A DNA stretch of 64,000 bases from Mesorhizobium australicum (lineage in GTDB: Bacteria; Pseudomonadota; Alphaproteobacteria; Rhizobiales; Rhizobiaceae). The notes under the pieces were generated by a model. That model searched no databases, was not told the origin of the DNA, and worked only from the letters and a program-made list of their open reading frames with translations. The translations under genes were made by a program, and so were the position numbers. Below, in pieces: positions 17,159 through 25,515 of the stretch. Where the stretch lies: NCBI RefSeq assembly GCF_900177325.1, contig NZ_FXBL01000004.1, forward strand, positions 3,968,001 to 4,032,000, read 5' to 3'. How positions within the stretch are numbered: position 1 is the stretch's first letter; each line of letters begins with the position of its first letter.

Positions 17159-18325
17159 TCAGTACTGGGTGAAATCCTGCAGCGTCTTGAAGGTCTTGTC
17201 CTTCGAATTGAGCTGGTAGATCTTCAGCGCCGTGCCGGAGAGCTGCTTGTCGTTGTCGAAGCTGATCGGCGCCGATACGCCCTGCGTGTCGAAATCCTTC
17301 AGCCCGCGCAGCTGTTTGACCGTGCAGGCCCGCGTCAGTTCCTTGCCGCAGCGCTTCATGCCTTCCGCCAGCGAATGCAGGCCGACATAGCTGAGATAGG
17401 TGTAGCGATTGATCGCGGCGATCTCTTCGGCCGAGACGTATTTCTTCGCCTTTTCCATGAACGCGTCGATCGCCGGGCCGTTCAGCGCCACGTAGTCGGC
17501 GATGAGGTAGTCGTAACCGGCCGGCGCCGCCAGGTTGACCGACGGAGGCATATCCTCCGACCAGACGCCCGCGACCTGCAGGTCCAGCGACAGCTTGCGC
17601 GCCTCGCCCAGGATGTTCGCCGCGCCGGCGATGATGCCGCCGTTGGCGAGCACATTGACGCCGGCCTGCTTCATCTGCGCCATCTCGGCGGCGAAATTGG
17701 CAGTGCCCTTCTTGAAGCGCACCTTCAGCCCGTCGGTGCCGCCGAACTCCTTGATCGCGCGGTCGTAGCCGTGTTCGATCGCCGCGCCGAAATCGTCGTC
17801 CTGACGGATCAGTCCGTAGACCGGCTTCTCCACCTTCATGTTCTCGTGGATGTATTTCAGCTGGCCGTAGAACGCGTCGGAATAGCTCGCGCCGATGGTG
17901 AACACGGACGGTCGCACCGGAGTGTAGACCAGCTCGTTCGGCGCGGTGGTGACGATGGTCGGCAGGTTGTTCTCCTCGATCAGCGGCAGCATTGCGAGGA
18001 TGTTGGCCGACCCGGACGTGCCGTTCAGCGCGAAGATGCCGTCGACTTCGAGAAGCTTGGTCAGCGCCTGGAACGAACGCGCCGGCACATAGCCGTCGTC
18101 CTCGGTGATGACCGTGATCTTGCGGCCGTTGACGCCGCCGGCCTCGTTGATCTCGGACGCCGCGATCTTCGAGCCGACGGAGACGGCCTTGCCGATGAAG
18201 GACGCCGGCCCCGTCATGATGTTCACGTCGCCGATCTTGATCTCGGTGTCGGTGACGCCGGTCTCCTGTGCGTATGCCGTCGACGCGAGCAGCGTCGCGG
18301 CCAGTGCAAGCAATGTCTTCCTCAT
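17159..18325 (-). CDS. Branched-chain-amino-acid-type ABC transporter, substrate-binding protein
   Basis: Periplasmic-binding protein type I of the LivK/HAAT family (388 aa). It has a cleavable signal peptide (RKTLLALAATLLASTAYAQ) and then TDTEIKIGDVNIMTGPAS, typical of the family. ATG 18325 has GGAGG 7 nt upstream. It ends a livFG-ligase-livHM-livK operon. The embedded acyl-CoA ligase suggests the ligand may be a carboxylic acid rather than an amino acid; that is inference. Confidence 0.9.
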   Translation of the reverse strand: MRKTLLALAATLLASTAYAQETGVTDTEIKIGDVNIMTGPASFIGKAVSVGSKIAASEINEAGGVNGRKITVITEDDGYVPARSFQALTKLLEVDGIFALNGTSGSANILAMLPLIEENNLPTIVTTAPNELVYTPVRPSVFTIGASYSDAFYGQLKYIHENMKVEKPVYGLIRQDDDFGAAIEHGYDRAIKEFGGTDGLKVRFKKGTANFAAEMAQMKQAGVNVLANGGIIAGAANILGEARKLSLDLQVAGVWSEDMPPSVNLAAPAGYDYLIADYVALNGPAIDAFMEKAKKYVSAEEIAAINRYTYLSYVGLHSLAEGMKRCGKELTRACTVKQLRGLKDFDTQGVSAPISFDNDKQLSGTALKIYQLNSKDKTFKTLQDFTQY

Positions 18326-18352
18326 GTTCATTCCTCCCATTGCGGTCGCGCG

Positions 18353-19399
18353 TCAGTAAGCGAGCGGCCAGTTGCTCCAGTATTTGCGGATGTCACGCCA
18401 AAGCCCGATCAGTCCTTCCGGCTTCAGCCGCAGGAAGGCGATGATGACGACGCCGTAGGTGATGCCGCGGATCTCGTAGACATAGGTCGTGTAGAAGCTC
18501 GAATTCGTGTCGGCGAAGGTCTCGAAGAACAGCCGGATCGCCTCGGGCAGCAGTGACAGGAAAATCGCCCCGAGAATGGCGCCGGCGATGGAGCCGAGTC
18601 CCCCGAGGATCACGATCGCCAGTGCCTCGATCGACAGGATCAGCGCGAACACGTCGATGTTGACGAAGCGGATCTGCAGCGAGATCAGCGCGCCGGCGAT
18701 GCCGACGATGAAGGACGACACCATGAAGGCCAAAAGCTTGTAGCGCACGAGATCGACGCCCATGACCCGCGCGGCGATGTCGTGGTCGCGGATCGCCATC
18801 CAGGCGCGGCCGATCCGCGAGCGCTGGATGTTGAGCGCTGCGAAGACGACGATCGCAGCGATGCCGAGCGTCGTGTAGTAGAGCGGTTTGCCCTTCTGGA
18901 TATCAAAGCCGAACAGCTTCGCGCCCGACACGAAGATGCCGTTCGGACCATGCGTCAGACCCTCGGCATAGAGGATGATATGATTGATGATGAAGGCGAA
19001 GGCGAGCGTGGTGATCGCGAGATAGAGGCCCTTCAGCCTGAGTGAGGGCACGCCGACCAGGATGCTGATCAGCGCCGCCATCACCCCGCCCGCCGGCAGC
19101 GACAGCCAGACCGGCCAGCCATAGTCCATCATCAGGATCGCATTGGTATAGGCGCCGACGGCGAGGAAGCCCGCCTGCCCGAGCGAGATCAGCCCGGTCG
19201 TGCCGGTCAGCATGTTGAGGCCCACCGCGCCGACGATCGCGATCAACGTCGAGACGACCAGTGTCACTTGGTAGTTGCCGAGCACGAAGGGTGCGACCAG
19301 CGCCAGCGCGAACAGCAGCGCGACGAAGGACCAGACCACCTTGCTGTCGCTCAATGCGACCAGCTGTCCGGTACGTTCCTTGAAATGTCCTGTCCGCAT
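18353..19399 (-). CDS. livM: Branched-chain-type ABC transporter permease (LivM)
   Basis: Hydrophobic LivM-family permease (348 aa) with the NMLTGTTGLISLGQAGFLAV signature. ATG 19399 overlaps the livH stop by one base (TGATG); the longer upstream frame is a shadow of livH. The C-terminal tail after RLKPEGLIGLWRDI is longer than in some homologues. Confidence 0.92.
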   Translation of the reverse strand: MRTGHFKERTGQLVALSDSKVVWSFVALLFALALVAPFVLGNYQVTLVVSTLIAIVGAVGLNMLTGTTGLISLGQAGFLAVGAYTNAILMMDYGWPVWLSLPAGGVMAALISILVGVPSLRLKGLYLAITTLAFAFIINHIILYAEGLTHGPNGIFVSGAKLFGFDIQKGKPLYYTTLGIAAIVVFAALNIQRSRIGRAWMAIRDHDIAARVMGVDLVRYKLLAFMVSSFIVGIAGALISLQIRFVNIDVFALILSIEALAIVILGGLGSIAGAILGAIFLSLLPEAIRLFFETFADTNSSFYTTYVYEIRGITYGVVIIAFLRLKPEGLIGLWRDIRKYWSNWPLAY

Positions 19400-20271
19400 C
19401 AGACGCGCTCGATGTCCTTGGAGCCGAACAGTCCGTAGGGGCGGACCATCAGCACGATGATGATGACGATGAAGCCAGAGATCTCGCGCAGTCCCTGGCC
19501 GATATAGCCCTGGAACAGGTTCTCGATCAGGCCGATGACGAGGCCGGCCGCGGCCGAGCCGATGACCGAGTCGAGACCGCCGAGGATGACCGCCGGGAAC
19601 GACTTCAGCCCCTGGAACCACAGGTCCGGCGCCAGCTTGAAGTTCGCCGCGAACAGCACGCCCGCAACCGACGCGATCGCCGCCGACAGCATCCATGCGA
19701 CCGCGTGGATGCGGCTGACGCTGATGCCGACCAGCAATGCCGCCGTCTCGTTGGTCGCCACGGCGCGCATCGCGATGCCCATACGGCTGAAGCGCAGGAA
19801 GGCCCAGCCTGCGAAAGTCAGCACCGCCAGCGCGCCAATGAGATAGAGTTGTGCCGGATAGAACGGCACCGAGCCGACATAGACCACCTCAGTCGAGATG
19901 CCGGCGGTGAAGTTGAACGGGTCCGGCCCCCAGATCATGATGGTGATGCCGCGCAGGATGACCGCAAGGCCGACCGTCACCATGACGATGGCGAAGATCG
20001 GCTCGCCGAGCATCGGCCGGATGAATAGCCGCTCCAGCACCAGCCCGATCAGCATCGAGATCGGGATCGTCACCAGCATCAGCGGGAAGAACGACAGGTC
20101 GAAGGTCGAGTAGAGCGTGAACGAGATATAGGCGGTGAGCATCACCAGCTCGCCTTGGGCGAAATTCACCACGCCGGTCGACTTGAAGATGAGCGCGAAG
20201 CCCATCGCGATCAGGCCGTAGGCGGCACCGGAGACGAGGCCGGTGGCGATGAGGAGGAGGAAGAAGTCCAT
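19399..20271 (-). CDS. livH: Branched-chain-type ABC transporter permease (LivH)
   Basis: LivH-family inner-membrane permease (290 aa). Signatures are GAAYGLIAMGFALIFKSTGV near the N-terminus and VILGGLDSVIGSAAAGLVIG near the C-terminus. One-base overlaps with the acyl-CoA ligase stop upstream and livM downstream indicate tight translational coupling. Confidence 0.93.
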   Translation of the reverse strand: MDFFLLLIATGLVSGAAYGLIAMGFALIFKSTGVVNFAQGELVMLTAYISFTLYSTFDLSFFPLMLVTIPISMLIGLVLERLFIRPMLGEPIFAIVMVTVGLAVILRGITIMIWGPDPFNFTAGISTEVVYVGSVPFYPAQLYLIGALAVLTFAGWAFLRFSRMGIAMRAVATNETAALLVGISVSRIHAVAWMLSAAIASVAGVLFAANFKLAPDLWFQGLKSFPAVILGGLDSVIGSAAAGLVIGLIENLFQGYIGQGLREISGFIVIIIVLMVRPYGLFGSKDIERV

Positions 20272-22115
20272 CAGGCCGCGCCTCCGTAGATCGACTGGAT
20301 TTCGGTGCGGAACTTGTCCTCTATGATCCGCCGACGCACCTTCATCGTCGCGGTCAGCTCGCCGTCGTCATGGTCGAGCTCCTTGGCGAGGATGACGAAC
20401 TTGCGCACGTTCTCGACGCGAGCGAAGCGGTCGTTGACGCGCCTGACCTCTCCCGAGATCAGCTCGTTGACCTTCTCGTTCTGCGCCAGCGTCCGGTAGG
20501 TGGTGTACTGGATGTTCTGCTGCTGTGCCCACTTGCCGGTGGTCTCGAGATCGATCTGGATCAGCGCCGACAGGAAGTTGCGGCCGTCGCCGAGCAGGAT
20601 CGCCTCGCGGATGTAGGGCGAATCCTTCAGCGCGTTCTCGATCAGCGACGGCGTGATGTTCTTGCCGCCGGACGTGATCAGGATGTCCTTCTTGCGATCG
20701 AGCACATGGACCTCGCCGCTCTTCTCGATCTCGACGATGTCGCCCGTGTGCAACCAGCCATCGCTGAAGGCGCGCGAGGTCGCCGTATCGTCGAAAAGAT
20801 AGCCTTTGAAGATGCTGGCGCCCCTGAGCAGCAGTTCGCCGTCCTCGTCCACCTTCTGCTCGACGCCGGGGATGAGCGGACCGGAGCGGCCGAGCGTTGT
20901 GGCGCCGGGACGCTGCGTGTGCGAGACGCCGGCGCTCTCCGTCATGCCGTAAATCTGGTAGACCGGCACGCCGAGGATCCAGAAGAACAAGAGCACCTCC
21001 GGCGAAACGGTCGCCCCGCCGCAGAAGCCGTTCTTCACCCGGTTGACGCCCAGGAAGGTGCGCAGGCTGCGGAAGCAGACGAGCGACAGCAGCGCGAACA
21101 TCGCCCGGTCGCCGAGGCTGGCCAAGGTGCCGCCATTGGCGAGCCGCCGCTCCGCGATCGGTCGGCCACGCTTCATGCAGGCCTCATAGACGCGGCGCTG
21201 GAAGGCGGTCGTGTCCTTGACGCGGTAGAGCACGCTCTGCTGCATCTTCTCCCAGATGCGCGGCACGCCGAGGAAACCCTTCGGCGCGATCTCGCGCAGG
21301 TTCACAACGACAGTGTCGACCGACTCGGCGAAGGACACGGTGCAACCGGTGACGAGCTGCATCACGGTCGAGAAGCTGCGTTCCGCGACGTGGCAGAGCG
21401 GCAAGTAACAGAGCACCGAATAGGTCTCGCGGGTGAGCCCGTGGATCTGCACCACCTGCGAGGCCGAGTGCAGCATGTTGCGATGGGTCAGCATCGCGCC
21501 CTTCGGCATGCCGGTCGTGCCCGAGGTGTAGACGATGATCGCGACATCGTCAGGCTTGCCGGCGGCGAGCTGCGCGTCCACCACCTGACCGAGCTTCGCC
21601 TCGTTCTTCCGACCAAGTTCGAGAAGGTCGGCGAAGGAGATCAGGCCTGGCTCGCGGTAGTGGCGCATGCCCTTCATGTCGACGCAGACGATATGCTCGA
21701 GATCCGGCAGGCCGCCGTCCTTGGCCCGCGCCTCCAGCACTTTGTCCGTCTGTTCCTGGTCGCCGCAGACGACGATCCGCGCCTTCGAATGGCGCACGAT
21801 ATATTGCAGCTCCGGCCAGGGATTGGTCGGGTAGATGCCGAGGCAGGCCCCGCCTGCCATCTGCACGCCGAGGTCGGAGAACAGCCATTCGGGACTGTCG
21901 TCGCCGGCAACGGCGATCCGCTCGCCCTGCTTCAGGCCCAAAGCATGCAGGCCGATTGCGACAAGACGTGCATGGTCGAAATAGTCCTGCCAGCTGTAGC
22001 GGCGCCACAGCCCCTTTTCCTTGACGCGCAGCGCGAGATCGGAACCGCGTGTCTGCGCGTGGTGCTGCAGCACTTGCGGCATCGTCACGCGCGCGAAATC
22101 GATCGCCCCGCTCAT
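20271..22115 (-). CDS. Long-chain-type acyl-CoA synthetase (AMP-forming) inside the liv operon
   Basis: ANL-superfamily ligase (614 aa) activating a carboxylic acid to its CoA thioester. The P-loop is YTSGTTGMPKGAM, A5 is YQIYGMTES, A7 is WLHTGDI, and the C-terminal DRKKDILITSGGKNITP motif is present. Length and motifs resemble the ACSL/FadD15 class. It sits between livG and livH with 4-nt and 1-nt overlaps, so it is co-expressed with the importer and probably traps the imported acid as a CoA ester. Confidence 0.9.
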   Translation of the reverse strand: MSGAIDFARVTMPQVLQHHAQTRGSDLALRVKEKGLWRRYSWQDYFDHARLVAIGLHALGLKQGERIAVAGDDSPEWLFSDLGVQMAGGACLGIYPTNPWPELQYIVRHSKARIVVCGDQEQTDKVLEARAKDGGLPDLEHIVCVDMKGMRHYREPGLISFADLLELGRKNEAKLGQVVDAQLAAGKPDDVAIIVYTSGTTGMPKGAMLTHRNMLHSASQVVQIHGLTRETYSVLCYLPLCHVAERSFSTVMQLVTGCTVSFAESVDTVVVNLREIAPKGFLGVPRIWEKMQQSVLYRVKDTTAFQRRVYEACMKRGRPIAERRLANGGTLASLGDRAMFALLSLVCFRSLRTFLGVNRVKNGFCGGATVSPEVLLFFWILGVPVYQIYGMTESAGVSHTQRPGATTLGRSGPLIPGVEQKVDEDGELLLRGASIFKGYLFDDTATSRAFSDGWLHTGDIVEIEKSGEVHVLDRKKDILITSGGKNITPSLIENALKDSPYIREAILLGDGRNFLSALIQIDLETTGKWAQQQNIQYTTYRTLAQNEKVNELISGEVRRVNDRFARVENVRKFVILAKELDHDDGELTATMKVRRRIIEDKFRTEIQSIYGGAA

Positions 22116-22888
22116 GCCGCGCTCCTCTTGGCGCCGAGATAGGCGTCGATCACCGCCGGATTGGCCGCGACTTGCGCCGGCGTACCTTCGGCGATCTTGC
22201 GGCCGTAGTTGACGACGCAGACATGATCGGAGATGTCCATCACGATTCCCATGTCGTGCTCGACCATGAACACGGTCATGCCGAGCTCGTCCTTCAGGTC
22301 GAGGATGAAGCGGGCGATGTCCTCGCGCTCTTCCTGGTTCATGCCGGACACCATCTCGTCGAGCAGCAGGAGCTTCGGCGACACGGCGAGCGCCCGGCCG
22401 AGCTCGACGCGCTTCTGCTGGCCGTAGGACAGCGTGCCGACCGGATGGTCGCGAATGTCCTCGATCTCCAGGAAGTCGATGATCTCCTCCACCCGGTCGC
22501 GCGCCTTCATTTCCTCGCGGCGCGTCCGGCCCCAGAAGATCGCGGCAGAGATGGGGTCGGACTTGAGATGGGTGTGCATGCCGACGAGCAGGTTGTTCAC
22601 CACAGTCTCGTGCTTGAAAACGGCGAGGTTCTGGAAGGTGCGCGCGATGCCGAGGCCGGCGAGCGCATGGGTGGGCAGCCGCGTCAGGTCCTTGCCCTCG
22701 AACAGGATGCTGCCGGAGGTGGGCCGGAAGACCGCGCTGATGAGGTTGAACAGCGTCGTCTTGCCCGCACCATTGGGTCCAATCAGCGAATAGATCTGCC
22801 CCTGCTCGACGGTGAGCCCGACATCGTTGACCGCGACGAGGCCGCCGAACCGCTTCGTCACTCCGTTGAGTTCGAGAAAGGCGCTCAC
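22112..22888 (-). CDS. livG: Branched-chain-type ABC transporter ATP-binding protein (LivG)
   Basis: ATPase of the importer (258 aa from GTG 22888). Walker A GPNGAGKTT, signature LSYGQQKR and Walker B LLLLDEMVSGM are visible. The LivG-type C-terminal extension carries VNYGRKIAEGTPAQV. The frame opens at 22897, but the GTG at 22888 overlaps the livF stop (GTGA) and has AGAGG 8 nt upstream. The Walker B glutamate is followed by MVSGMN instead of the usual PxAGLN. Confidence 0.9.
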   Translation of the reverse strand: MSAFLELNGVTKRFGGLVAVNDVGLTVEQGQIYSLIGPNGAGKTTLFNLISAVFRPTSGSILFEGKDLTRLPTHALAGLGIARTFQNLAVFKHETVVNNLLVGMHTHLKSDPISAAIFWGRTRREEMKARDRVEEIIDFLEIEDIRDHPVGTLSYGQQKRVELGRALAVSPKLLLLDEMVSGMNQEEREDIARFILDLKDELGMTVFMVEHDMGIVMDISDHVCVVNYGRKIAEGTPAQVAANPAVIDAYLGAKRSAA

Positions 22889-23673
22889 GACAGCCACCTC
22901 TTGCGCCGCTTGTAGTGCTTCACGTCGCGCATGCTCTTCCGTTCCCCGCCGGAGAAGCCGAGGTAGAATTCCTGGACGTCGTCATTGGCGCGCAGCTTCT
23001 CCGCCGCGCCGTCGAGCACGATGCGCCCGTTCTCGATGATGTAGCCGTAGGACGCGGTCTGGAGCGCAAGCTGGGCGTTCTGCTCGACCAGGAGCACGGT
23101 CATGCCGTTGTCGCGGTTGAGCGACATGACCGCCTCGAAAATGGTGTCGACGATCTGCGGTGCAAGCCCCAGCGAGGGTTCGTCGAGCATCAAAAGCCGC
23201 GGCCTGCCCATCAGCGCGCGGCCGATCGCGACCATCTGCTGCTCGCCGCCGGAGAGATAGCCGGAAATCTGCGTCCGCCGCTCCTTGACCCGCGGGAACA
23301 TCTGGTAGACCCGCTCCAGCCCCTCCGCCGCCTCGGCGCGGCTGCGGGTGAAGCCGCCCATCAAAAGGTTCTCCTCGACGGTGAGCGTCGCGAACAGCGC
23401 CCGCCCCTCCGGCACCTGCAGGATGCCCTTCTCGACGATCGCGCGCGGCGAGCGTCCGGAGATCGGCTCACCCTCCAGATGGATCGATCCGCTCATGATC
23501 TCCCCATCCTCCTGGTAGAGGACGCCCGAGATCGCCTTGAGGATGGTCGACTTGCCCGCGCCGTTCGAGCCGAGCAGCGCCACGATCTTCCCCGTCGGCA
23601 CTTCGAGCGAGACGTCGCGCACCGCCTCGATGGCGCGGTCATAGAGGATCTGGATGTTCTTCAGAGCCAGCAT
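22885..23673 (-). CDS. livF: Branched-chain-type ABC transporter ATP-binding protein (LivF)
   Basis: Second ATPase (262 aa), first gene of the operon. Walker A GSNGAGKST, signature YLSGGEQQM and Walker B LLMLDEPSLGLAP are visible. The C-terminus is longer than classical LivF and basic (HYKRRKRWLS). A palindromic operator lies about 215 nt upstream in the divergent promoter region. Confidence 0.92.
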   Translation of the reverse strand: MLALKNIQILYDRAIEAVRDVSLEVPTGKIVALLGSNGAGKSTILKAISGVLYQEDGEIMSGSIHLEGEPISGRSPRAIVEKGILQVPEGRALFATLTVEENLLMGGFTRSRAEAAEGLERVYQMFPRVKERRTQISGYLSGGEQQMVAIGRALMGRPRLLMLDEPSLGLAPQIVDTIFEAVMSLNRDNGMTVLLVEQNAQLALQTASYGYIIENGRIVLDGAAEKLRANDDVQEFYLGFSGGERKSMRDVKHYKRRKRWLS

Positions 23674-23887
23674 GCGTCAGGACCGGGCAGCAAATGAACA
23701 AGGCTTATCAATCGGCGCTCCGTCACAGCGGGCGCAGCTCCAGTCTCGGGCAACACGACAGGCCGAGTCACCGCAGCCAACCGGATTCGGCGTCATCAGG
23801 CATGGAAACCCAAGCATTGAAACTCATCTTGCCCCTCCCGACATCGTCGCCCGTGCTTGTTGTCTCGTCTTGCACTTGGCTGCGAAA

Positions 23888-23908
23888 TGATGAATTGTGT
23901 TCATTAAG
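23888..23908. promoter_or_regulatory. 7-5-7 palindromic operator, site A (liv operon / hydratase-TetR operon)
   Basis: TGATGAA (23888-23894), spacer TTGTG, TTCATTA (23900-23906). The inner ATGAA/TTCAT arms are perfect. It lies in the 292-nt divergent gap between livF and the enoyl-CoA hydratase, 58 nt ahead of the hydratase start. Related sites are at 38960, 53098 and 53220. Confidence 0.55.
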
Positions 23909-23965
23909 AGGATGAACGATCCGGTTTGTCAACGGGGCAATTTCGGAATTGCGTGGAGGGGTGGA

Positions 23966-24778
23966 ATGAAGGGAACGGACATGGCGGCGGAGCTTTCCTG
24001 GCCGGCGGCGGGCGTGGCGCGCATCACACTGACCAGGGGTGACACGCACAACACGCTGACGAGCGAGCTCCTTGAGACGCTCGACCGGCTGTTCGACGAG
24101 GCCGCCTCTGCCAAGGCGCGGGTGCTGATCGTCACCGGGTCCGGCAAGACCTTCTGCGGCGGCGCCCATATCAAGCTCTTCACCGACCCCGCCTCGCCGC
24201 TCTACCGCAACGCCCGTGCGATCCGCGACGACTATGTCAAGCCGATCATCAGGGTGTTCAGACGCCTGCGCGAGGCGCCGTTCGTCACGGTCGCGGCGAT
24301 CAACGGCTTCGCGCTCGGCGGCGGTTGCGAGCTGGCGCTGTCGTGCGACTTCCGGCTGATGGCGGACACGGCGCGCATCGGCCTGACCGAGACCCGGCTC
24401 GGCGCGCTGGCGGGTGCCGGCGGGGTTCAATCGCTCGCCCATGTCGTCGGCCGCGCCAAGGCGCTGGAGATGGCGCTGCTCGGCGACCAGCTGACCGCGG
24501 CGGACGCGAAGGCGGCGGGCCTCGCCACGGCTGTCCACCCGGCGGCGGAACTGAGCGACGCGGCGCTCGCCTTCGCCAAAAGGCTATTGCTGTGCAGCCC
24601 CATTTCCGTTGCGGAGACCAAACGCGCATTGTACCGCTGCGAAACGGCAGCTCCGGACGAGGCCGACCGAATCGCCCTCGATGCCGTTCTGGCCGCGTCC
24701 GCCGGCGCCGAGTGGTGGGAAGGCATGGCCGCGTTCGCCGAGAGGCGGCCGGCGAGCTTCCGGATGGAGGACGGATGA
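23966..24778 (+). CDS. Enoyl-CoA hydratase/isomerase family protein
   Basis: Crotonase-fold protein (270 aa). Both catalytic glutamates of true hydratases are present: GGGCE (about Glu122) and GLTE (about Glu142). Oxyanion-hole segments are FCGGAHIKLF and GFALGGG. ATG 23966 has GGAGG in front; the frame extends to 23897 but that would overlap operator site A. The stop overlaps the TetR start (ATGA). Confidence 0.88.
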   Translation: MKGTDMAAELSWPAAGVARITLTRGDTHNTLTSELLETLDRLFDEAASAKARVLIVTGSGKTFCGGAHIKLFTDPASPLYRNARAIRDDYVKPIIRVFRRLREAPFVTVAAINGFALGGGCELALSCDFRLMADTARIGLTETRLGALAGAGGVQSLAHVVGRAKALEMALLGDQLTAADAKAAGLATAVHPAAELSDAALAFAKRLLLCSPISVAETKRALYRCETAAPDEADRIALDAVLAASAGAEWWEGMAAFAERRPASFRMEDG

Positions 24779-25476
24779 AGAACGGACCAGCACGCCGCCA
24801 GGTTTTCAGGCTTTCGCGCGAGCGCCGGGTCGCCGACATCATGGCGGCCGCCCGCGACGTCTTCCGCGAGAAGGGCTACGAGGACGCGCCGATGTCCGAC
24901 ATCGCCGTGCGGGCGAATGTCGTCGAAGGCTCGATCTACCGCTATTTCGAGAACAAGCGCGACCTGCTCGTGAAGGTGATCGAGGACTGGTACGAGGCGA
25001 TGCTGGCCGACTACGACCAGCAGCTCTCCGGCATCCGCGGCACCCGCAACCGGCTGCGCTTCATGATCTGGCGGCACCTGAAGACGATCCACGAGGAGCC
25101 GGCGCTCTGCGACCTGATGTTCCAGTTCCTGCGCACCGGCCGCGACTACAGCCACACCACGGTCTACGAGCTCAACAAGCAGTACACCCGCCGCACGCTC
25201 GACATCATCAAGGAAGGCATCGCCGCCGGCGAATTGCGCGGGGACGTGGCGCTGAGACTGGTGCGCGACATGATCTACGGCTGCATCGAGCACCATACCT
25301 GGGCCTATCTGCGCGGCGAGGGACAGTTCGATCCGGACGCGACGGCGGACGCCATCGTCGACCTCGTGCTGAGCGGCCTGCAGGTCCGCCGACTGCCCCA
25401 GACGCCGGACCTCGCCGACCGGCTGGAGCGAGCGATCGACAGACTGGAGGGCCTGGCCGGCAAGCCGGCCGGCTAA
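24775..25476 (+). CDS. TetR/AcrR family transcriptional regulator
   Basis: 233-aa regulator with an N-terminal TetR helix-turn-helix (IMAAARDVFREKGYEDAPMS...GSIYRYFENKRDLL, about 20-70) and an all-helical ligand domain. Co-transcribed with the hydratase (ATGA overlap) and the following acyl-CoA ligase, so an acyl-CoA effector is likely. It is my leading candidate to bind the repeated 7-5-7 palindrome, because one copy precedes its own operon; that is inference. Confidence 0.9.
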   Translation: MKNGPARRQVFRLSRERRVADIMAAARDVFREKGYEDAPMSDIAVRANVVEGSIYRYFENKRDLLVKVIEDWYEAMLADYDQQLSGIRGTRNRLRFMIWRHLKTIHEEPALCDLMFQFLRTGRDYSHTTVYELNKQYTRRTLDIIKEGIAAGELRGDVALRLVRDMIYGCIEHHTWAYLRGEGQFDPDATADAIVDLVLSGLQVRRLPQTPDLADRLERAIDRLEGLAGKPAG

Positions 25477-25515
25477 GGCCTGAGACATCACGCGTTGCGC
25501 CAGGGAGGAGACCCG

